From: DAOSWM01 sp035380045
GTDB lineage: Bacteria; Bacteroidota; Bacteroidia; Bacteroidales; Tenuifilaceae
Direction of reading: 5' to 3'
Assembly (NCBI GenBank): GCA_035380045.1
Contig: DAOSWM010000005.1
Span: 36,087-100,086 of the forward strand
DNA length: 64,000 nt
The notes under the pieces are model-generated. The model did not search any database, had not been told where the DNA came from, and saw only the letters and a list, made by a program, of their open reading frames with translations. The first letter of the stretch is position 1. Each line of letters opens with the position of its first letter. Position numbers and translations under genes: made by a program. This document shows positions 9,819-18,483 of this stretch, in pieces.

Positions 9819-12260
9819 ATGAACAAACTCACCGTGCTAAAAACCATTACCCTAACCTTACTTTCGTTTGGTTTTGCAAGTGCCCAGAGCCATTTAATCG
9901 ATAGCATTATGGCGCAGAATAACATGCACGACACAACAAAAATAAGGCAAATTATTGACTACGGTAACCAAATTAAGCAAACTTCAACGAACCAAGCGCT
10001 TATTGCATTCTCCGTTGCCGACAGCCTTGCTGGCTCCAAGTCCAGCAAGAATAATCTTTTTCTAGAACTACAAGGCGATGCGCTGAAACAGAAAGGAATC
10101 CTGTACTGGCAATTAGGCCAAAACGACATTGCAGTTCAGCAACTAAACAAGGCTCTAGATATGTTTACAACAGTAAACAGCCTAACAAAGAAAGCCGACG
10201 TACTTAACACAATTGGTATCATTCATGCCAGCCAAGCCCACTACGACGAAGCGATAACGTTTTTTAAACAATTCCTTAAGGTTGGAGAAAACTTAGAAAG
10301 TAAGCATATTATTGCACGAGCACACAACAACTTTGGTTTAGTCTTCTGGAATAAAGGGAACTACAATTCTGCCATTGAAGAGTTTTTAACCGCTCTCCGA
10401 CTAAACGAAGAGCTCGGGAATCGAAAAATAATGGGTGGAAACTACAACAATATTGGAAACATACACAAACATCAGGGAAACCTTAAAAAAGCGCTTGAAT
10501 ACTACAGAAAATCGCTCGAAATTGCCATTGAGCTTGATATGAAACAACAAATTACCGGATGTTACAACAACATAGGCGTAGTTCTTATTGACCTTCATCG
10601 CGAGCAAACCAATACCGACAGCATGTTGTCGTATATAAATCAAGCTATTCAATACTACGACTTTGCGTTAGCTATTGCAAAGGAAATCAATGATCAACGA
10701 AGTTTATCAATGACCTATAACAACATTGGATCTGCATATCACGATTTTGCAGAAATTTCTATAAACCATGAATCTAAACGAAACAACCTGGATAAGGCTA
10801 AAGATAACTACACAAAATCCATTTCCATCAAAGAAGCGCTGGGCGATAAAAACGGAATGTCAATCAATTATGAAAACCTTGCAGAAATCTACCTTGAACT
10901 TGCAAAACTTCAATCATCTCACGGTTCTGAAAAACAAAATTTGCTGGGTAGTGCATTGTTGAATGCAAAGCAATCAATGCAGCTGGCAACTGAAATTGGC
11001 TCAACTTCACGAAAAAACGAAGCAGCTCGTGCTCTTCATCGAGTTTATAAGGAACGGGGAAACTTCCCCAAAGCTCTTGAGTTTGCTGAAATCTATATTT
11101 CTACTCGCGATTCCCTTTTCTCTAAAGAGAAAACTGAGGCGCTTACCGAAATGGAAACCCGCTACCAAACAGAAAAGAAGGAGCAAGAAATTGCAAAACA
11201 ACGGTTACAGATTGAAAAACATAAACTCACAAGAAATCTTCTGATTGCAGGAATTTCCTTGGGTTTTGCCTTGGCGTTGGCAATTTCAGTTGCTTACATC
11301 ATTAAACGACGCTCCAATAAACTAATTAACTATAAAAACAAGGAGCTTGAGCAGGCCAACGCAGAAATACTTGCCCAGCGTGATGAAATAGAGTCGCAGC
11401 GCGATATGGTGGTTTCACAGCGCGATAGGCTTGAACAAATTAACACCCACATGACCAACAGCTTGCGTTACGCCCAGAGCATTCAGGGTGCAATTCTTCC
11501 TTCAGAGAAGCTCCTTAGCGAAATTAGTACCGACTACTTCGTATTCATGAAACCATGTGAGCTGGTTAGCGGCGACTTTTTCTGGGCAACAACCTTTGAA
11601 AACTACCGAATTTTCTGCGTGGCCGACTGCACTGGCCATGGAGTTCCGGGTGCATTCATGAGTATTCTTGGAATCACCGCGTTAAACGAAATTGTTTCGA
11701 ACCACCGCGTTACAAAAGCTAGCGATGTGCTGGGCTATTTGAGAGCCAGCGTTATTGATAGCCTAAGCCAAAACGACCCGCAGCACCTCCACAAGGACGG
11801 AATGGATATTGGGTTATGTATTTACAACAACTCAACGCACGAACTCCAGTTTGCCGGAGCTCGCATTCCCCTTTGGCTCGTTACAAGCAACCCAGATTCC
11901 ATCGAATTCACCAACTCACGTCCCGAGGAACCTATTTCGAACAAAAACAACATCCTGCTCGAGGTAAAAGGTGATATTATGCCTGTTGGCATTTCTCCTA
12001 AAATGGAATCGTTCGAAAATAATAGCATGATTATCAAAGGAAATTCTGTTTGCATATACCTTGCAACCGATGGCTTTGCCGACCAGTTTGGCCAAAAGGA
12101 GAACGCCAAGTTCACCACCAAGCGACTCAAGAGCCTTATTCTTGAACACACTGAAAAACCATTCAGCATGCAGGAAAAAATTCTCGACAATACTTTCGAA
12201 GGCTGGAAAGGAATGGAGTACCAAATTGATGATGTGACAATTCTTGGATTAAAACTATAA
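9819..12260 (+). CDS. TPR-SpoIIE membrane phosphatase, array member 5
   Basis: 813 residues. Signal peptide (KTITLTLLSFGFASAQS) and TPR array, in which some repeats carry inserts (for example HREQTNTDSM). Then the YQTEKKEQEIAKQ linker, a transmembrane helix (LLIAGISLGFALALAISVAYI), a coiled coil (AQRDEIESQRDMVVSQRDRL) and the SpoIIE/PP2C domain with SGDFFW, ADCTGHGVPGAF, KDGMDI, TDGFADQ and IDDVTILG. The start lies 4 bases after the stop of member 4 with no room for a promoter, so it is transcribed from upstream. The catalytic domain is closest to member 6: both share VSNHRVTKA, SVIDSLSQNDP and AGARIPLW. That points to a relatively recent duplication of this half. Substrate unknown. Confidence 0.9.
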   Translation: MNKLTVLKTITLTLLSFGFASAQSHLIDSIMAQNNMHDTTKIRQIIDYGNQIKQTSTNQALIAFSVADSLAGSKSSKNNLFLELQGDALKQKGILYWQLGQNDIAVQQLNKALDMFTTVNSLTKKADVLNTIGIIHASQAHYDEAITFFKQFLKVGENLESKHIIARAHNNFGLVFWNKGNYNSAIEEFLTALRLNEELGNRKIMGGNYNNIGNIHKHQGNLKKALEYYRKSLEIAIELDMKQQITGCYNNIGVVLIDLHREQTNTDSMLSYINQAIQYYDFALAIAKEINDQRSLSMTYNNIGSAYHDFAEISINHESKRNNLDKAKDNYTKSISIKEALGDKNGMSINYENLAEIYLELAKLQSSHGSEKQNLLGSALLNAKQSMQLATEIGSTSRKNEAARALHRVYKERGNFPKALEFAEIYISTRDSLFSKEKTEALTEMETRYQTEKKEQEIAKQRLQIEKHKLTRNLLIAGISLGFALALAISVAYIIKRRSNKLINYKNKELEQANAEILAQRDEIESQRDMVVSQRDRLEQINTHMTNSLRYAQSIQGAILPSEKLLSEISTDYFVFMKPCELVSGDFFWATTFENYRIFCVADCTGHGVPGAFMSILGITALNEIVSNHRVTKASDVLGYLRASVIDSLSQNDPQHLHKDGMDIGLCIYNNSTHELQFAGARIPLWLVTSNPDSIEFTNSRPEEPISNKNNILLEVKGDIMPVGISPKMESFENNSMIIKGNSVCIYLATDGFADQFGQKENAKFTTKRLKSLILEHTEKPFSMQEKILDNTFEGWKGMEYQIDDVTILGLKL

Positions 12261-12383
12261 AAGCCTGATAAATAATCATTTCGTCCTTTCTGTTAAATCA
12301 AAGTATGTATGCCACCAAAATATTATATATTTTTAGGTTGGTTATTCACCTCTAATCAATATTTCATATTATAATTTTTCAGT

Positions 12384-14681
12384 ATGAAAATTTCTCATTT
12401 CCAAACCTTTATCATAGTTCTAATGCTGTTCCCCAGCATCTGTTTAAGCCAGGAAAACTTTAGTCTAAAGCTGAACCAGGCTCAGAACGATAGTGCCCGA
12501 TGCGATTTACTAATCAAACACTCCAACTTATATGTCCGGCAAAACGCTGATTCTGCATGGTTCTATATTAACCTTGCGAAGGAGATTGCTGAAAAAAACT
12601 ATGATGATTACATCTGGGCTAAGCTTATGCTAGGAAATATCCATAGAGATCAGGGAAACTTACACTACTATAGCAACAATTTCAACGAGGCAATTAAATC
12701 CTATGCTCTTGCTGCCGAGAACTATCAAAAAGTATCCTCCCTGGAACCGGATGCTGCTGCCGAGAGAATAAACCTTGCATTAGCTAGGCTTTACGTAAAT
12801 ATGGGTGTAGTGTACACATACCTAGGTAACTATGACTTAGCCATGCAAAAGTACATTGATGCGCTTACAGTTTACGAAAAAATTAATGACATTTCCGGAA
12901 TGGCCAGCTGCTACCTTGGCATGGCAAATTTAGACAGCTTCCAAAAGGAGTATGATCGGGCTATTCAAAAGTTGAACCAAGCTTGCGAGCTTTACCAAAC
13001 AATTGGAGACAAGAGCAATCTGGCAAACTGTTACAATTCGCTTGGTGGTATATACTTCGAAAAGAAGGAGTTTGACCTCGCGATTGAAACATTTCTTAAA
13101 ACCCAGAAATTTAGGGAAGAGCTAAACGACAAAAGCGGTGTTTCCACCGCCTACACTAACCTTGCAAATGTCTACCTAGGAAAAGGAGAGTTTGAAAAAT
13201 CTCTTGAATATTTCACAAAGTCCCTTGCTATCGATCAAACTCTGGGCGATATGTACAGCGTGGCGGTTGTACAGGCCAATATTGCAAGCCTTTACGATAA
13301 AATGGCAACCTCCCCGAATGTTGATCCTCAGGCTAGGGTTAAATATTTTTACCTAGCTCTTGAGTACGGGAAAATGGCTTACGCCAACGCAAAGGAGATG
13401 GATGTTTTACCCCTAAACAATTTTATTTACAGCATTCTATGTTTAGTAAATCGATCTATAGGTAATTATCCCGACGCAGATTTTTACTTTGAGAAATATG
13501 TACAAACCAACGATAGTCTGTACAGCAACGAGAAGGCCAAGGCACTAAGCGAAATTCAAACCATATATGAAACCCAGAAAAAACAGCAGGAGATTGACTA
13601 CTTGAGTGCAGTTAGCCGCAGGCAAAAGGCAGTAACATACACCATACTTATTGGCTTTCTTTTGGTCGCTATCCTCTCCTCTGTTCTCCTTAAACTTTTC
13701 ATCCAAAAGAAAAAGGCTAACATGCTCCTTAACGAACAAAAAGAGCAGATTACACTCCAGAATGCAAACTTGCAGCAGGCAAACGAAGAAATATTGGCAC
13801 AGCACGATGAGATATCGGCTCAACGCGACTTGGTAATCAGCCAAAAGCAAAAGTTAGAAGATATTCACACACAAGTAACGAACAGCATACGATACGCCCA
13901 AAGCATTCAAGCTGCCATACTCCCTTCGGAAAAAAAACTTGCCGATATTAGTCCCGATTTCTTTGTCGTTATGAAACCCTGCGAGCTGGTTAGCGGCGAC
14001 TTTTTCTGGGCAACAACTTTTAATGAATACAAAGTTTTTTGTGTGGCCGATTGTACTGGGCATGGGGTTCCTGGTGCTTTTATGAGTATTCTGGGAATAT
14101 CTGCGCTAAACGAAATTGTATCAAACCACAGGGTAACAAAAGCCAACGATATTCTAGGTTATATTAGGGCTAGCGTAATCGACAGCCTTAGCCAGAACGA
14201 CCCACTTCACCTGCATAAAGATGGGATGGATATTGGCGTTTGCATTTTCAACACCGAAACTAAACAGTTACAGTTTGCTGGCGCACGCATCCCTCTCTGG
14301 ATTGTTACCGAAAATGATTCGGCGATTAGCTGGGATGGGGCTACACCTAGCTGCTCATTTGCAAATAATTATTATTCTCTATACGAAATTAAGGGTGATA
14401 TCATGCCGGTAGGCATGTCACCAAAAATGGAACCTTTTCGTAACAATAATATTTTTATAAACAACCCTGTTTCCCTCTTTCTTGCCACCGATGGTTATGC
14501 CGACCAGTTTGGCCAAACTGATAAAACCAAGTTCACAACCAAACGGCTAAAGAATCTTATTCTTGAAAACGTTGATAAACCTTTTAGCTTACAGGGAGAA
14601 TTTCTCGATAGTACATTCGAGGAATGGCGGGGCACAGAGTACCAGCTAGATGATGTTACAATTCTTGGAATAAAACTGTAG
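12384..14681 (+). CDS. TPR-SpoIIE membrane phosphatase, array member 6
   Basis: 765 residues. Signal peptide (FQTFIIVLMLFPSICLSQ), TPR array, YETQKKQQEI linker, transmembrane helix (YTILIGFLLVAILSSVLLKLF), coiled coil and SpoIIE/PP2C domain with SGDFFW, ADCTGHGVPGAF, KDGMDI, TDGYADQ and LDDVTILG. A 123-base gap separates it from member 5; TATTTTTA at 12328-12335 there is one mismatch from the -7 consensus. The stop codon abuts the stop of the convergent histidine kinase with no base between them, so no terminator fits between the two genes. The catalytic half is nearly the same as in member 5, while the TPR half differs clearly. This fits a conserved output joined to a diversified sensor. Confidence 0.9.
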   Translation: MKISHFQTFIIVLMLFPSICLSQENFSLKLNQAQNDSARCDLLIKHSNLYVRQNADSAWFYINLAKEIAEKNYDDYIWAKLMLGNIHRDQGNLHYYSNNFNEAIKSYALAAENYQKVSSLEPDAAAERINLALARLYVNMGVVYTYLGNYDLAMQKYIDALTVYEKINDISGMASCYLGMANLDSFQKEYDRAIQKLNQACELYQTIGDKSNLANCYNSLGGIYFEKKEFDLAIETFLKTQKFREELNDKSGVSTAYTNLANVYLGKGEFEKSLEYFTKSLAIDQTLGDMYSVAVVQANIASLYDKMATSPNVDPQARVKYFYLALEYGKMAYANAKEMDVLPLNNFIYSILCLVNRSIGNYPDADFYFEKYVQTNDSLYSNEKAKALSEIQTIYETQKKQQEIDYLSAVSRRQKAVTYTILIGFLLVAILSSVLLKLFIQKKKANMLLNEQKEQITLQNANLQQANEEILAQHDEISAQRDLVISQKQKLEDIHTQVTNSIRYAQSIQAAILPSEKKLADISPDFFVVMKPCELVSGDFFWATTFNEYKVFCVADCTGHGVPGAFMSILGISALNEIVSNHRVTKANDILGYIRASVIDSLSQNDPLHLHKDGMDIGVCIFNTETKQLQFAGARIPLWIVTENDSAISWDGATPSCSFANNYYSLYEIKGDIMPVGMSPKMEPFRNNNIFINNPVSLFLATDGYADQFGQTDKTKFTTKRLKNLILENVDKPFSLQGEFLDSTFEEWRGTEYQLDDVTILGIKL

Positions 14682-15899
14682 CTAACCCCTCGAATTGGAC
14701 AAATCAGTTTTTGGCACAGTAAACGAGAACTCTGAACCCTCTCCTATTTTACTATCAACCCAAATGGTTCCTCCGTTACGCTCAACAAACTCTTTACAAA
14801 GTATTAACCCAAGACCCGTTCCTGTTTCCTGTGCCGTTCCTGCTGTTGTTATATTTGAATCTATTCGAAAAAGTTTTGCTAAATCTTTATCAGCAATGCC
14901 AACACCTGTGTCCTTTACAGAAACTTTCCAATATAGTCCACTTTCTTCAACATCGCATGTTATGGTACCATTTGTTGGGGTAAACTTAATTGCATTGGAA
15001 ACTAAATTCCTAACAACAGTGGTAATTTGATTTAAATCAACGTATGCAGCATAATTCTTCCCTATGCTCACGTGCATTGTGATACCCTTTTGGCGAGCAT
15101 TGCCTAGAAGCAAATCAACGCTTTCATCAATCACGTCTTTTAAGTCAACCATTTTAGGTCGAAGAGGCATACGTCCGGTTTGTACCATCGACCACTGTAA
15201 AAGGTTTTCAAGAAGGTTGAAAGTGTTGTTCGAGTACTTGTATATTTGGTGAATAAAATTTTTAAGGCTATTCGAATCGAAACTTTCAAACTCTCGTGCC
15301 AATAACTCGCTTATTCCTAACACGGTGCTGAATGGATTCTTAAGATCGTGTGCAATTATTGCAAAGAATTTATCCTTGGTGCTGTTTAGCGACTCAAGCT
15401 CCATCCTCTGTTTTTCCAGAACACCTTTCTGTTCCTCAATTTCTTTATTTTTTTTTGTCAGCTCAGATTCAAGCTTATTGTAATCTCTTAGCCTATATAC
15501 CAACCCTCTAAGCATCGCCTGGTTAATTTCAGGTCGTTTCTGAATTACATCGAAAAAGGTTTGCTGATCGAAACGTAGCAATTTTGTTGGTTCCACTGCT
15601 GTTACAGAGGCGCTTCGTACCGACGAATCAAGCAGCGAATACTCTCCTATGTATTCTTGCTTACCAAAATAAGCGTACACATGGTCTCCATCGTGCACCT
15701 TCACTTTCCCCGAAACTATTAAGTAGAGTGCATAATCCTTGTCGCCCTTCTCAAATAGAACTTCATTATCAGCTAACAATTTTGATGAAAGAACCTCTGC
15801 GATACTAAAAAGAAGAGACTCATCAAGATCTGAGAAAATACTAATTGACTTAAGCAACGAAATTCTTGAATGGATTTCAGCGGACGATAAATGTTCCAT
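14682..15899 (-). CDS. Cyclic-nucleotide-binding-domain histidine kinase
   Basis: 405-residue soluble sensor kinase. An N-terminal cNMP-binding (CAP-ED-like) domain spans about residues 15-130 (VLFEKGDKDYALYLIVSGKV). A short coiled coil (ELTKKNKEIEEQKGVLEKQR) leads to the HisKA box with the phospho-acceptor His in IIAHDLKNPF. The HATPase domain shows the N box (RNLVSNAIKF), G1 (DTGVGI) and G2 (GTGLGL). There is no signal peptide or transmembrane helix, so it should act in the cytoplasm. No response regulator lies beside it. It is convergent with phosphatase member 6 and divergent from the CACHE sensor, with which it shares a 189-base upstream region. Whether it binds cAMP, another nucleotide or nothing cannot be told from the sequence. 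Confidence 0.9.
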   Translation of the reverse strand: MEHLSSAEIHSRISLLKSISIFSDLDESLLFSIAEVLSSKLLADNEVLFEKGDKDYALYLIVSGKVKVHDGDHVYAYFGKQEYIGEYSLLDSSVRSASVTAVEPTKLLRFDQQTFFDVIQKRPEINQAMLRGLVYRLRDYNKLESELTKKNKEIEEQKGVLEKQRMELESLNSTKDKFFAIIAHDLKNPFSTVLGISELLAREFESFDSNSLKNFIHQIYKYSNNTFNLLENLLQWSMVQTGRMPLRPKMVDLKDVIDESVDLLLGNARQKGITMHVSIGKNYAAYVDLNQITTVVRNLVSNAIKFTPTNGTITCDVEESGLYWKVSVKDTGVGIADKDLAKLFRIDSNITTAGTAQETGTGLGLILCKEFVERNGGTIWVDSKIGEGSEFSFTVPKTDLSNSRG

Positions 15900-16034
15900 T
15901 GTTCATTTGGTATTCAAAAAGAAAGTATACATATAGCTTGTAAAAATAGGAAAAGAAATGTTTCCAACATAATCAAAAACACATAAAAACTAGCTCAAAC
16001 AATAATATTGTGCATGCGGTAATGAAGAAACAAT

Positions 16035-16042
16035 TATTTTTG
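16035..16042 (+). promoter_or_regulatory. Bacteroidota-type -7 element
   Basis: TATTTTTG is a perfect TAnnTTTG match 46 bases before the CACHE sensor ATG at 16089. A TTG at 16008-16010 could act as the -33 element, but the 24-base spacing is longer than the usual 19-21. An inverted repeat (TTGTTG-4-CAACAA, 16063-16078) sits between it and the start codon. Confidence 0.5.
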
Positions 16043-16088
16043 TTATGTTTAAAGTTCCAATTTTGTTGTCCACAACAATATACTTACC

Positions 16089-18380
16089 ATGAAGCTGCAG
16101 CTCAATATCCGACAAAAAATTAGTTTTTTCGTACTAGGTGCATCCATCCTCCTCTTTTCGATAACCATTGGATTTTCCAGCATCTCGAGTAAACGAATGG
16201 CGTACGATAACATCACCAAATTAACCGATTCGTATACCGACCATTACGCTGCAATGGTTGAAAGTTGGCTTAACAGCGATATTGCTATCGCCAGATCGCT
16301 TTCCAACGCTTTTCTTGAACACAAACAAATTCCTTTCGACCAGTGGAGACACCTCATAATGGGAATGTACCAGCGGGTTCTTGAAGCAAACCCACAGGTA
16401 GATGCAATATGGGACAGCTGGGAGTACAGTTACCTTGATCCTAACTGGGAAAAGGAACATGGACGATGGTTACACATTAGCTATAGAGAAAACGGACGAA
16501 TTCTATCAAAAACCGAGGCTCGAAGCCTCGACAAGGATCCTCCTGTGTACGCTTCGCTGAAGAGTGCTAGCCGTGAAAGCGTCGTTGAACCATACCTTTC
16601 AACCCTTCAGGTTGGTGGTTTTATGACTTCGTTAACTTCGCCCATGTTTGTAAATGGGAAATACATCGGGTTGATTGGAATTGATGTTTTCCTCGGTCGT
16701 TTTCAAGCTCTGGTATGCGGAATTAAACCCTACCCTGAGAGCCATGCATTTCTGCTATCGAATAAAGGAACATTTATTGCTCACCCCGACACTGCTATTT
16801 TCAGCAAAAACATTATTGATGTATATCCCGAACTTAACGAGGAGCAACAAGTTCTTGATAAAATTCGACATGCCGAACGATACAACTTCACCTACACCGA
16901 TAAAGTGTCGGGTAAAAAACTTTTCTACAGCATTAGCCCAATTAGCATCGGCCACACAAACACTCCTTGGGCACTTGGAATAGTTGTTCCTGAGGATGTT
17001 ATACTTGCCGATGCAAACAAAAACTTTAACATCAGTTTAATTGTTGGAATCGTGAGTGTACTCGTATTGGTTCTTATTATCTTAATACTTGCGAATAATA
17101 TCACAAAACCAATCAAGCAAATTACCTTACTTTTAGAAGAGCTGGCTTTAGGAAGAGTTGATGGGTCGATGCAAGTCAGCATTAATACAGGCGATGAGAT
17201 TGCACAAATGGGTCGTGCTTTATCCAAATCTATTAAAGGTTTGATTGCCAAAACCGAATTTGCCACCAACATTGGCAAAGGTGAGCTGAACACAGAACTT
17301 AAACGGCTTAGCGATTACGATTCTCTAGGTAAATCACTTATCGAAATGCAGAAATCTCTTCAGAAGGCGAAGGAAGAGGAGGAAGAAAGGAAAAAGGAAG
17401 AGGAGGTTCGTAGATGGATTAACGAAGGGCTGGCAAAATTTGGCGACATTTTAAGGCAGAACAACGATAACCTATCCAGGCTCTCCGATGAAATTACAAA
17501 AAATTTAGTATGGTACCTCAACGCTTCTTTAGGAGGTATTTTTGTAAAGGATCAGGACTCTGAATCTCTTGAGCTGGTTTCTGCTTTTGCGTATGACAGG
17601 AAGCGCTTCCTTAAAAAATCTTTCGAACCCGGTGAAGGATTAATTGGTGCCTGTGCAGCAGAAAAAGACACCATTTTTCTGGCAGTAGTTCCTGATGAAT
17701 ACATTGAAGTTGATTCTGGTTTAGGAGGGACTAAACCAAATTCGATTTTACTAATACCACTTAAAATTGAGGGAGAAATATTAGGTGTTATTGAACTTGC
17801 TTCGCTAAAGCAATTCTCAAAAAACGAAATTGAATTCGTAGAAAAATTAGCAGAAAGCATCGCCTCCACGCTTAAATCAGTTAGAATAAACCAAACCACC
17901 GCCGATCTTCTTCAAAAATCACAGGAACAGGCCGAAATGATGGCCGCACAGGAGGAGGAAATGCGCCAAAACATGGAGGAGCTGCAGGCCACACAAGAAG
18001 AAGCCGCCCGAAAATCGGTTGAAATGGAAAGCATCATCAACGCCCTAAACGCCTCCTCTTTCGTTATGGAGTACGATACAGACGGCACAATTATTAGCAT
18101 TAACGAGGCGTACCTCAAGCTTCTTGGTTTAACAAGGGAGGAAGCAATTGGCAAACACCACTCGGACAACATTGTGCTCTCCGATGCTCAAAAAATGGTT
18201 TACGAAGAGTTTTGGGCAAACCTTCGGAAAGGAAAGATTCAGAAACAAACTACTCACGTAAACATGCATGGCCGAGAATTCACCTTCCTAGAAACATATA
18301 CCCCTATCCAAAATTCAAATGGCGAGGTTTATAAAATACTTAAAATCGCCACTGATATTTCCTCGAATACAGCACACTAG
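16089..18380 (+). CDS. CACHE-HAMP-GAF-PAS sensor protein without output domain
   Basis: 763-residue membrane sensor. An N-terminal transmembrane helix (FFVLGASILLFSITIGFSSI) leads into a periplasmic double-CACHE-like domain (about residues 40-310; VNGKYIGLIGIDVFL is typical of this fold). A second transmembrane helix (LIVGIVSVLVLVLIILILANN) is followed by HAMP (ITKPIKQIT), a charged coiled coil, a GAF domain (about 460-600; LIPLKIEGEILGVIELAS), another coiled coil (QNMEELQATQEEA) and a C-terminal PAS (about 645-755). The protein ends just after PAS. There is no HisKA, HATPase, GGDEF, EAL or methyl-accepting hairpin signature. It probably signals by contact with a partner, or is a kinase that lost its output domain. 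The divergent cNMP-kinase next door is an obvious candidate partner, but this is inference. Confidence 0.88.
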   Translation: MKLQLNIRQKISFFVLGASILLFSITIGFSSISSKRMAYDNITKLTDSYTDHYAAMVESWLNSDIAIARSLSNAFLEHKQIPFDQWRHLIMGMYQRVLEANPQVDAIWDSWEYSYLDPNWEKEHGRWLHISYRENGRILSKTEARSLDKDPPVYASLKSASRESVVEPYLSTLQVGGFMTSLTSPMFVNGKYIGLIGIDVFLGRFQALVCGIKPYPESHAFLLSNKGTFIAHPDTAIFSKNIIDVYPELNEEQQVLDKIRHAERYNFTYTDKVSGKKLFYSISPISIGHTNTPWALGIVVPEDVILADANKNFNISLIVGIVSVLVLVLIILILANNITKPIKQITLLLEELALGRVDGSMQVSINTGDEIAQMGRALSKSIKGLIAKTEFATNIGKGELNTELKRLSDYDSLGKSLIEMQKSLQKAKEEEEERKKEEEVRRWINEGLAKFGDILRQNNDNLSRLSDEITKNLVWYLNASLGGIFVKDQDSESLELVSAFAYDRKRFLKKSFEPGEGLIGACAAEKDTIFLAVVPDEYIEVDSGLGGTKPNSILLIPLKIEGEILGVIELASLKQFSKNEIEFVEKLAESIASTLKSVRINQTTADLLQKSQEQAEMMAAQEEEMRQNMEELQATQEEAARKSVEMESIINALNASSFVMEYDTDGTIISINEAYLKLLGLTREEAIGKHHSDNIVLSDAQKMVYEEFWANLRKGKIQKQTTHVNMHGREFTFLETYTPIQNSNGEVYKILKIATDISSNTAH

Positions 18381-18412
18381 CATAACGGTTATTGTTAAAT
18401 TTTGTTTATTGT

Positions 18413-18454
18413 AATAAATGGCATAATATTTTATGCCATTTATTGTTTTATTTT
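18413..18454 (+). terminator. Hairpin terminator after the CACHE sensor
   Basis: Perfect 14-base inverted repeat: left arm AATAAATGGCATAA (18413-18426), loop TATT, right arm 18431-18444, followed by a T-rich tract. It lies 33 bases after the sensor stop codon and ends about 30 bases before the TonB receptor ATG, so it separates the two transcription units. Confidence 0.65.
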
Positions 18455-18483
18455 GCAAAACCTAAAAAATTAACCGTTACTGC

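Noticed and set aside
11822..12224. Long overlapping antisense ORFs opposite array member 5
   Set aside because: They lie wholly inside the conserved SpoIIE domain coding region on the other strand and show no recognisable protein features.
16066..16074. TTGTCCACA, one mismatch from a DnaA box
   Set aside because: A single imperfect copy with no cluster of boxes; better explained as part of the small inverted repeat.
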